A DNA stretch of 64,000 nucleotides from Actinorhabdospora filicis. GTDB lineage: Bacteria; Actinomycetota; Actinomycetes; Mycobacteriales; Micromonosporaceae. The notes beneath the pieces were generated by a model. The model was not told the DNA's origin. It was given only the letters and a program-made list of their open reading frames with translations, and searched no databases. A program made the position numbers and the translations under genes. Every line of letters begins with the position of its first letter. Position 1 is the first letter of the stretch. Of this stretch, positions 57,986 through 64,000 are shown in pieces. The stretch spans positions 256,990 to 320,989 of the forward strand of contig NZ_BSTX01000004.1 of assembly GCF_030269765.1 (NCBI RefSeq), written 5' to 3'.

Positions 57986-58226
57986 CAATGACCCGTCAGG
58001 CCGCACGCCAGAAGATCCAGCTCTCTTCGGGAAAGGTTGGGCCTGGTTTTCGGGCCAGGTCTTGTTGTCGGCTGCGGGTTAGGTCAAGTGCCCTACCCTG
58101 CTGCGCATCGCACCCGGGTTGTGACATCGTCCCCGGTTCTCGTCTCGGGCGGGCTTCACCCATCGCTGCCTGCCCGGCCCGGCTCTTGCCTTCGTCTTGC
58201 TCTTGCCTTCGTCTTCCGCTTTTCTT

Positions 58227-59099
58227 TCAGGCGTCTGCTTCTAGGCGCTTGAACTGGTCGTCGGTCAGGTCGATGTTTTGGGCTTCGATGTTGTCCTTCA
58301 GGTGTTTCACGTCGCGGGTGCCGGGGATGGGGATGATCGCCGGGGAGCGCTTCAATAGCCAGGCCAGGGCTACCTGTGCTCGTGTGACGTTCAGTTCTTT
58401 TGCGATGTCGGCGATCGGTCCTTCTTCTCTGGTTGCGGCGCCGGCGGCTATGGGGAAGAAGGGGATGAAGGCGATTCCGTGCTTCTCCGCGTAGTCGACG
58501 ACGTCTTCGTGGTCGCGGTGGGAGAGGTTGTACCAGTTCTGGACTGTGGCGATGGGGGTGATGGCTCTTGCCTTTTCGAGTTCTTCCACGCCTACTTCGG
58601 ACAGTCCGATGTGGGCCGCCTTGCCTTCATCAACCAGTTGTTTCAGCGCGCCGATCTGGTCTTCCAGGGGGACTGTGGGGTCTACGCGGTGGAGTTGGAG
58701 GAGGTCCAGGCGTTCGACCTTCAGGCGGCGCAGTGACAGTTCTGCCTGCTGTCGCAGGTATTCGGGGCGGCCCAGTGGGATCCATTCGGCGGGGGAGGGT
58801 CTTGCCACGCCGACTTTGGTGGCCAGGACGAGTCCTTCGCGGTAGGGGTGGAGGGCGTCGGCGATGAAGGTTTCGCTGTCGCCCAGGGCGTAGGAGTCGG
58901 CGGTGTCGATGAGGTTGACGCCTAGGTCCACCGCGGTGCGCAGGACGGTGGTGGCGTTTTCGGTGTCCGTTGGGGCGGTCCAGATGGGGGCCGCTGCGGG
59001 GTTGTGGCCGGGGGCGTCGGTGAGGCGCATGGTGCCGAGGCCGATGCGGTTGACGGGGAGGTGGGAGCCGATGAGGAAGTTCGTTGTCGTCGTTGCCAT
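58227..59099 (-). CDS. Aldo/keto reductase
   Basis: A 290-aa protein of the AKR superfamily (NADPH-dependent carbonyl reductases). Seen: LGTMRLTD, the catalytic Asp-Tyr region NLIDTADSYALGDSE, the Lys in LVLATKVGV, the His in LLQLHRVDP, and the NADPH-binding PAIIPIPGTRDVKHLKDN. ATG 59099 (MATTTTNF) is used; a 20-residue upstream extension is not supported. Divergent from a MerR regulator with a perfect palindrome between. Codon use is T-richer than typical for the window. Confidence 0.92.
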   Translation of the reverse strand: MATTTTNFLIGSHLPVNRIGLGTMRLTDAPGHNPAAAPIWTAPTDTENATTVLRTAVDLGVNLIDTADSYALGDSETFIADALHPYREGLVLATKVGVARPSPAEWIPLGRPEYLRQQAELSLRRLKVERLDLLQLHRVDPTVPLEDQIGALKQLVDEGKAAHIGLSEVGVEELEKARAITPIATVQNWYNLSHRDHEDVVDYAEKHGIAFIPFFPIAAGAATREEGPIADIAKELNVTRAQVALAWLLKRSPAIIPIPGTRDVKHLKDNIEAQNIDLTDDQFKRLEADA

Positions 59100-59113
59100 G
59101 GGGGAAGCGTAAG

Positions 59114-59133
59114 ATCTCACATGGATGTGAGAT
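59114..59133. promoter_or_regulatory. MerR-type palindrome
   Basis: ATCTCACAT-GG-ATGTGAGAT, a perfect 9-base inverted repeat between the divergent AKR and MerR starts. The minus strand has TTGAAT just outside one arm, so the palindrome would occupy the spacer of the AKR promoter, as in MerR activators. Confidence 0.75.
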
Positions 59134-59157
59134 TCAAGCCCGAGTGAGGGAGCGCAC

Positions 59158-59529
59158 ATGAAGATCGGCGATCTCGTCGAGGCGACCGGGGTGAGTCATC
59201 GACTTCTTCGGTACTACGAGGAGCAGGGGTTGCTCACGCCTGAGCGGTCACCGGGTGGGCATCGGGAGTACTGCGAGGCTTCGGTGCGGACCGTGCGGCG
59301 GATTCGGGCGCTGCTGGCGGCGGGGTTGCCGACGGCGGTCATTCGCGATGTGCTGCCGTGTGTGACGGGGGAGTTCGATCTGGACGCCTGCACGCTCGAC
59401 ACGTTGCGGGAGCATTTGTCGGGCATCGACCAGCGGTTGTCTGAGTTGACCGAGATGCGGGTGGCGGTTTCGCAAATTATTGACGGCATCGGTATCGACG
59501 GCGTGCGGCCGGTGTTCGCCTCCGTGTGA
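59158..59529 (+). CDS. MerR-family regulator
   Basis: A 123-aa protein with the MerR winged helix MKIGDLVEATGVSHRLLRYYEEQGLLTPERSPGGHREY and a short dimer helix with few residues after it. Cysteines in VLPCVTGEFDLDACTL could bind a metal or an electrophile. GAGGGAG precedes ATG 59158. It probably controls the divergent reductase through the palindrome at 59114. Confidence 0.9.
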   Translation: MKIGDLVEATGVSHRLLRYYEEQGLLTPERSPGGHREYCEASVRTVRRIRALLAAGLPTAVIRDVLPCVTGEFDLDACTLDTLREHLSGIDQRLSELTEMRVAVSQIIDGIGIDGVRPVFASV

Positions 59530-59578
59530 GTCCGCCCTTGCCGCGTTGTGAGCTCTGTCCTGCGGGTACGGTGACGCC

Positions 59579-60409
59579 GTGAGTGAGCTGCCGCGGCCGG
59601 GGCGTCCGGTGATCATGGGCGTCCTGAACGTCACGCCCGACTCGTTCTCCGACGGCGGGCGGTATGCCACGACGGGGGACGCCGTCGCGCATGCGATGCG
59701 GATGGCCGCTGAGGGCGCCGACCTCATCGACGTGGGTGGGGAGTCCACGCGGCCGGGGGCGGGGCGGGTGGACGCCGAGACCGAGATCAAGCGGGTCGTG
59801 CCCGTCATCGCCGAGCTGGCGGCGGCGGGCTTGTCGCTGACGGTGGACACCACGCGGGCGGCGGTCGCGGAGGCGGCGGTGGCGGCGGGTGCGCTCGGTG
59901 TCAACGATGTGTCGGGTGGGCTGGCCGATCCGGACATGGCGCGGGTGGTGCGGGACGCGGGATGCCCGTGGATCCTGATGCACTGGCGGGGGCATTCGGC
60001 CGACATGCAGGAACTCGCGCACTACGACGATGTGGTCACCGAGGTCCGTGACGAGTTGTCGCGGCGGGTCGACGAGGCGCTGGCGGCGGGTGTGGACGCG
60101 TCGCGGATCGCCATCGACCCGGGCCTCGGCTTCGCCAAGACCGCCGCGCACAACTGGGCGCTGTCGGCGCGGCTGGACGTGCTGGTCGAGCTGGGTTTCC
60201 CGGTGCTGTTCGGCTCCTCGCGCAAGTCCTACCTGGGCCGGTTGCTGGCCGTGGACGGGCATCCGCGGCCGGTCGACGGGCGGGAGGCCGCGACCCTGGC
60301 CACGACCGTGCTGGCCGTGGCCTCGGGGGCGTGGGGTGTGCGCGTCCACAATGTCGCCGACAACGCTGACGCGGTGCGTGTGTGGTCGGCGACGGTGGCT
60401 CAGCGGTAG
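59579..60409 (+). CDS. folP: Dihydropteroate synthase
   Basis: FolP condenses 6-hydroxymethyl-dihydropterin diphosphate with p-aminobenzoate; it is the sulfonamide target. Signatures: IMGVLNVTPDSFSDGG, ADLIDVGGESTRPGA, and FGSSRKSYLG. 276 aa, normal length. GTG 59579 lies exactly 6 bases after TACGGT (leaderless prediction). It overlaps the convergent membrane protein gene by 10 bases. Unlike the usual operon order, folB and folK are 2.4 kb away on the other strand. Confidence 0.95.
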   Translation: MSELPRPGRPVIMGVLNVTPDSFSDGGRYATTGDAVAHAMRMAAEGADLIDVGGESTRPGAGRVDAETEIKRVVPVIAELAAAGLSLTVDTTRAAVAEAAVAAGALGVNDVSGGLADPDMARVVRDAGCPWILMHWRGHSADMQELAHYDDVVTEVRDELSRRVDEALAAGVDASRIAIDPGLGFAKTAAHNWALSARLDVLVELGFPVLFGSSRKSYLGRLLAVDGHPRPVDGREAATLATTVLAVASGAWGVRVHNVADNADAVRVWSATVAQR

Positions 60410-61665
60410 GTCGGGACGTACAGGTCCTTGTGGGTGGTGTCGGTCTGGTAGTCGGCCGGTACCGGGTCGGGGCGGCCGAGGAGTTCCACCAGCCACGACA
60501 CGACCAGGCCCACGATCAGCCCGCCGCCGATGACGACCGACAGGTCCGTGCGCCACTCGTGGGCGACGGTCAGCAGGTACACGCCGAACAGCAGGCCGGT
60601 GGCCAGGATCGTGCCGACGAAACCGCCGCGGCGGCCCAGCGCGCTCGTGCCGCCCAGCAGCGCCGCCGCCAGGCCCAGGCCCGCGTAACCCAGGACCGTC
60701 AGGCGCGTGCCGCCGCCCGTGGAGGCCCCGGCGGGCAGCGACAGGGCCAGCAGGACGCCCGCGGCGCCCGCGAGGGTGGCCGCGCCGACCGTCCCGAACA
60801 GGGTCAGGGTGACCGCGCCGCGGGTGCGCTTGGCGCCGGGCACGTGATCGCGGCAGGCGCCCAGGATCCGGCGGGTGCCGGGCAGCGCGCCCACCACGCC
60901 GCCGACCAGCGACAGCGCCAGGGCGACACCGACCACGATGATCGCGCGTCCGCCCAGGTCGAGGCCGAAGTCGGGGACCGCCGCCGGGACCTTCACCAGC
61001 GTCACCGCCGCGTACAGGCCGAAACCGACCGCGAGTCCCGCCGCCCAGCCGGGGGCCTTCAGCAGCAGGATCAGCAGCGCCAGAACCAGGCCCGCGCCGA
61101 TCGCGACGCCGATCGCGATCGCCGCCGCCACCGGCGTCCCGAAGCTCTTGTGGAGCTTGGTGAACAGCGCCAGGCCCGCCCACGCGAAGGCGAACAGGCC
61201 CAGGTTCACCGCCCGCACCCGCAGCGTCAGCGCGCTCGCGGTGGCCACCAGCAGCGTCGCGCCGAACGCGAGCAGGATCTGCTGGAGCGACTCACCCCGG
61301 AACAGCGACCCGTCGGCCCGGTACGCCCAGAACATCGCGCCACCTGCCGCCAGCAGCAGCACGACCTCTAGGACGACGTGCACGAACAGCCGGTCGTTCG
61401 TCTCGGCGCGCTCGCCGACCTCGTCGTAGACGTGCCCGAGCCGCTCACCTAGGTCCGGATTGGGTTCACTCTGCCGATCAAAACCGTAGCTTTGGTCGAC
61501 CGTGGGCGGCTCCGACTCGCGTGCCGGGGAGAACGGATCGGCGTAATCGGCGCCGTAACCGGCCGGGTCGCCGTGATAGTCGCCGGGCTGGGCGGTCGCC
61601 GGAGGGGTGGCATCGGGCGGACCGTACCCGTCGGGGTACCTGCGGCCTCCGTCGTCGTAAGCCAT
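60400..61665 (-). CDS. Multi-pass membrane protein, unknown (weak permease resemblance)
   Basis: A 421-aa protein with a long polar N-terminus (Pro/Gly/Asp-rich, residues 1-85) and about ten hydrophobic helices. One segment (RVRAVNLGLFAFAWAGLALF) recalls the permease subunits of sugar or branched-chain amino acid ABC transporters, but the loop motif of those proteins is not clear. The C-terminus is polar (VPADYQTDTTHKDLYVPTYR). GGGAGAG precedes ATG 61665. Membrane location is secure; the function is not. Confidence 0.6.
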   Translation of the reverse strand: MAYDDGGRRYPDGYGPPDATPPATAQPGDYHGDPAGYGADYADPFSPARESEPPTVDQSYGFDRQSEPNPDLGERLGHVYDEVGERAETNDRLFVHVVLEVVLLLAAGGAMFWAYRADGSLFRGESLQQILLAFGATLLVATASALTLRVRAVNLGLFAFAWAGLALFTKLHKSFGTPVAAAIAIGVAIGAGLVLALLILLLKAPGWAAGLAVGFGLYAAVTLVKVPAAVPDFGLDLGGRAIIVVGVALALSLVGGVVGALPGTRRILGACRDHVPGAKRTRGAVTLTLFGTVGAATLAGAAGVLLALSLPAGASTGGGTRLTVLGYAGLGLAAALLGGTSALGRRGGFVGTILATGLLFGVYLLTVAHEWRTDLSVVIGGGLIVGLVVSWLVELLGRPDPVPADYQTDTTHKDLYVPTYR

Positions 61666-61820
61666 GTCGGCTCTCTCCCAAAAGAATGCGGTGCACGTCT
61701 CGGGGGTAAGACGTGGACGAACCGCACGGTACTAGTGGGGGCGTGGCGCGCGACACCCTTTGAAGGGCGGAGAGACCTTAAAAACCGCCTAATGATCGGG
61801 GAGTGAGGACGCCGGTGACC

Positions 61821-62348
61821 TCAGTGATCGGCCGCCGGGGCCCCGTGCGAGTCGTCGTCCTCGTCATCGTCGGGGTTCTTCGGGATGCGGCAGGCCCGCT
61901 CCAGCCACAAGGCCGCCGCGACCAGCGCGAGGGCGCCCGCGAAGCTCACCGCGGTGGGGACGAGGTCGTCGGCGGCGGCCTGGAGGCGGCCGCGCTGGGC
62001 GATCACGTACACCAGGAACGCCGCGTAGTACCCGGCGAACAGGGCACCGCCCAGGGAGCAGGCCTTGGCGAAGGCGGCGTAGCGGGCCACCGAGAGGGCC
62101 TCCACGGGACGCGTGCCGGGGCGTCGCTCGATGCGGGCGCGGGTCGTCTGGGCGGTGATCGCGCAGGCGGCGGCCACGATCAGCAGGGACACGCCGGCGA
62201 ACCAGGGGGTGCCGGGCATGTCGCCGTAGAAGCGGGTGACCAGCAGGAGCCCGATGGCGGCCGCCGCGAGGGCCGCCACGAAGAGCGTGGCCGGCTTCGT
62301 CGGCGGGAGGGTCGGCTTCTTCGGCGCGGACGGCGGCATCGGTGTCAC
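61821..62348 (-). CDS. DUF3180 membrane protein
   Basis: A 175-aa protein with four membrane helices and an acidic tail (DDDEDDDSHG). DUF3180 genes commonly follow folK in actinobacteria, as here. The GTG start at 62348 is used (the folK stop begins at 62349); ATG 62339 is an alternative. Function unknown. Confidence 0.85.
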   Translation of the reverse strand: MTPMPPSAPKKPTLPPTKPATLFVAALAAAAIGLLLVTRFYGDMPGTPWFAGVSLLIVAAACAITAQTTRARIERRPGTRPVEALSVARYAAFAKACSLGGALFAGYYAAFLVYVIAQRGRLQAAADDLVPTAVSFAGALALVAAALWLERACRIPKNPDDDEDDDSHGAPAADH

Positions 62349-62861
62349 CTATCGCAGGCTCTGGCCCGTCGGGTTGACCTCGCGGGCGTCGGCGGCCAGG
62401 GTCGGCCCGGTCAGGAGGCCGCCGATCCGGCCGTGGCCGGGGAGGACCGCCTCCGGTTGGATCGAGGACCAGGGTACGAGCACGAAGGCCCGCAGGTGCG
62501 CGCGCGGGTGCGGGAGCGTCAGGCGCTCGTCGTCCGACACGATCGGCGCGCCCGCGTCGTCCCAGGCGGCGATGATGTCGACGTCCAGGACGCGGGGACC
62601 GAAACGCCGCCCGGGATCACGGACGCGCCCGGCGGCGTTCTCGATGGCCTGCGCGGCGTCCAGCCACTCCTCGGGCGTGCGCTCACCCGAGGCGAGGACC
62701 ACGGCGTTGAGGTAGGGCGGCTGGTCCGGGTCGCCCCACGGGGGCGTCGCGAAGACCTCCGAGACCTCCTCGACGGCCTCGCCGAGGGACGCCACCGCGG
62801 TCTTGAACGCGGCCAGCGGGTCGCCCAGGTTCCCGCCCAGGCACAGCAGGACGCGCGTCAC
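62349..62861 (-). CDS. folK: Hydroxymethyldihydropterin pyrophosphokinase
   Basis: FolK transfers pyrophosphate from ATP to 6-hydroxymethyl-dihydropterin. Signatures: LCLGGNLGDP at the N-terminus, TPPWGDPDQPPYLNAVV, and FGPRVLDVDIIAAW with LPHPRAHLRAFVLVP. 170 aa. GTG 62861 overlaps the folB stop by GTGA, so the two are co-translated; an upstream extension is discounted. Confidence 0.95.
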   Translation of the reverse strand: MTRVLLCLGGNLGDPLAAFKTAVASLGEAVEEVSEVFATPPWGDPDQPPYLNAVVLASGERTPEEWLDAAQAIENAAGRVRDPGRRFGPRVLDVDIIAAWDDAGAPIVSDDERLTLPHPRAHLRAFVLVPWSSIQPEAVLPGHGRIGGLLTGPTLAADAREVNPTGQSLR

Positions 62862-63217
62862 CGCTCGCGCCTGATCGACACCGCCACGTCGCCGAAGGTC
62901 AGCTCGATGGGCGCCTGCGGCTTGTGGACGGTCACCTCGGCCGCCGCGACCCGCGCGTCGGCCAGGCAGGCGTCGGCGAGGCGCTGCGCGAGGGTTTCCA
63001 GGAGGTTCACCGGCTCGCCGCCGACGATCGCGGCCAGCTTCCCGGCCAGCTCTCCGTAATGGACGGTGTCGGCGACGTCGTCGGAGGACGCGGCCGGGCG
63101 CGTGTCGAGCTCCAAGACCACGTCCACGACGAAGTCCTGGCCCTCGCGGCGCTCGAAGTCGTAGACGCCGTGCGTGCCGCGCACGGTCAGGCCGGTGAGG
63201 TGGATGCGGTCGGTCAC
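62858..63217 (-). CDS. folB: Dihydroneopterin aldolase
   Basis: FolB cleaves dihydroneopterin to 6-hydroxymethyl-dihydropterin, the substrate of FolK. Signatures: LTGLTVRGTHGVYDFERREGQDFVVDVVLELD, DTVHYGELAGKL, LLETLAQRLADACL, and VTVHKPQAPI. 119 aa. GTG 63217 lies 6 bases after TACCGT (leaderless prediction). First in the folB-folK-DUF3180 operon. Confidence 0.95.
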   Translation of the reverse strand: MTDRIHLTGLTVRGTHGVYDFERREGQDFVVDVVLELDTRPAASSDDVADTVHYGELAGKLAAIVGGEPVNLLETLAQRLADACLADARVAAAEVTVHKPQAPIELTFGDVAVSIRRER

Positions 63218-63236
63218 CCACGTACGGTATCCGGCC

Positions 63237-63767
63237 TCAGGCGGTCAGGTCGGTCACTCTCTCGTCGGCCACGTCGGCGGCCTCGCGCAGCCGCGCGAAC
63301 TCCGCGGCGATCCCGTCGAGGGTGTAATGCGCGTTCAGGCCGGACGGGTTCGGCAGCAGCCACGCGCGGGCCGGGCCGATGCCCGCCTCCTGCGGGCCGA
63401 CGGCGGCCTTGGGACGCCGGAACGCCGTCCGGTAGGCGCCCACGCCCAGCACCGCGATCCAGCGTGGACGCCGCTCCTCGGCCAGCGCGGCCAGGCGCTC
63501 GCCGCCCTCGCGGATCTCGGCCTTGGACAGCTCGTCGGCCTTCGCCGAGGGCCGCGCGACCACGTTGGTGATGCCCAGGCCGTACGTCAGGAGCTCGCCC
63601 TGCTCGGCCGGGAGCAGCAGGCGGGGCGTGAACCCCGCCTTGAACAACCCCGGCCAGAACCTGTTACCCGGGCGCGCGAAGTGGTGGCCGGTCGCCTCCG
63701 ACATCAGGCCCGGGTTGATCCCGCAGAACAGCACGTCCAGGCCGTCGGCGATGACGTCCTCAATCAC
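63237..63767 (-). CDS. mug: G/U mismatch-specific uracil-DNA glycosylase
   Basis: A 176-aa MUG-type glycosylase that removes uracil (or ethenocytosine) opposite guanine. Signatures: the active-site block LFCGINPGLMSEATGHHFARPGNRFW with Asn in GINPG, GITNVVARPS, and the minor-groove wedge NPSGLNAHY. The GTG start at 63767 overlaps the upstream gene by 8 bases, so it is read with it. It ends 19 bases before folB. Confidence 0.92.
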   Translation of the reverse strand: MIEDVIADGLDVLFCGINPGLMSEATGHHFARPGNRFWPGLFKAGFTPRLLLPAEQGELLTYGLGITNVVARPSAKADELSKAEIREGGERLAALAEERRPRWIAVLGVGAYRTAFRRPKAAVGPQEAGIGPARAWLLPNPSGLNAHYTLDGIAAEFARLREAADVADERVTDLTA

Positions 63768-64000
63768 CGGTGGTCGCCGCCGTGTAGATGTCGTCGGCGC
63801 TCATCGCACCCAGCTCGCCCTCGCCGTCGGTGACCACCACGTGCCCGGTCCCGCCCTCCAGCAGCGCCGCCAGCGCGTCGTACAGCGTCGCCGACACCGG
63901 CAGGCGCGGCGACCCGCCGTCCACCTCGCCCACCGCCCGCAGCCCCTGCCGCGGAATCGGCGTCACCGACAGGCGCTTCACGCCCCGGTCGGCGCCCACG
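63760..64000 (-). CDS. C-terminal part of a CBS-domain protein (cut by window edge)
   Basis: About 80 residues with a CBS-like pattern: VDGGSPRLPVSATLYDALAALLEGGTGHVVVTDGEGELGAMSADDIYTAA. The gene continues beyond position 64000. A CBS pair at the end of a glycine-betaine/proline-type ABC ATPase would fit, but the diagnostic part is outside the window. It overlaps mug by 8 bases. Confidence 0.6.
   Translation of the reverse strand, partial: VGADRGVKRLSVTPIPRQGLRAVGEVDGGSPRLPVSATLYDALAALLEGGTGHVVVTDGEGELGAMSADDIYTAATTGD

Noticed and set aside
1-64000. tRNA or rRNA genes
   Set aside because: I read the gaps between genes and saw no cloverleaf with a T-loop GGTTCGA-type sequence in context, and no rRNA blocks. 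A tRNA scan would settle this.

Overview
The window is chromosomal DNA of a high-G+C actinomycete. The evidence is the G/C-ending codon use, the many GTG starts, an XRE/DUF5753 + DUF397 gene pair, a PurF-linked sterol-carrier-like gene, an HspR-type (HAIR) site before clpB, and an LPXTG surface protein. A member of the Streptosporangiales is plausible, but that is inference from gene content. I see no rRNA, tRNA, CRISPR array, integrase or transposase.

Layout. Positions 1-2,450: an 8-bp tandem repeat, a DnaA-box-containing repeat, a 48-aa mini gene and a Pro-rich membrane protein. 2,525-9,601: NHL/thioredoxin protein, CorA, glutaminase, three translationally coupled PH-like membrane paralogues and a Tat-type dimethylformamidase-like protein. 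9,992-20,544: LPXTG protein, MFS carrier, SCP-like protein, then purF-purM flanked by two proteins that both end in Gln/Gly/Tyr-rich low-complexity tails. 20,727-24,879: accessory stretch with Cys-rich mini proteins, an XRE/DUF397 pair and a CGNR regulator. 24,885-27,796: a STAND-type NTPase with TPRs next to a calcineurin-like phosphoesterase. 27,963-40,746: CoA-linked catabolism (3-hydroxyacyl-CoA dehydrogenase, enoyl-CoA hydratase, SDRs, RidA, PaaX regulator, aminobenzoate-CoA-ligase-like enzyme), interrupted by DUF4097 proteins, a drug-type MFS exporter with its TetR regulator, a GlcG-like protein and a serine hydrolase. 40,751-46,297: DUF1707, PfkB kinase, MarR/azoreductase and TetR/CMD pairs, then a large inverted repeat. 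46,485-51,116: a second CorA with a possible leader peptide, a DnaA-box cluster inside the tail of a small kinase gene, and clpB. 51,254-57,799: small membrane and secreted proteins, then a tight DUF4178-DUF2617-DUF4247-DUF350-spermidine synthase operon. 58,227-64,000: aldo/keto reductase with MerR regulator, folate genes folP and folB-folK, a DUF3180 protein, a G/U mismatch DNA glycosylase, and a CBS-domain fragment cut by the window edge.

How it works together. Local regulation is unusually readable: TetR, MarR and MerR genes each sit beside a divergent target with a palindrome between them. At least sixteen genes have a TANNNT box exactly six bases before the start codon, which predicts leaderless mRNAs. 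The most interesting candidates are the repeated DnaA-box element, the polyamine/DUF350 operon, the Cys-rich mini-ORF cluster behind two perfect hairpins, and the uORF-containing leader of corA.
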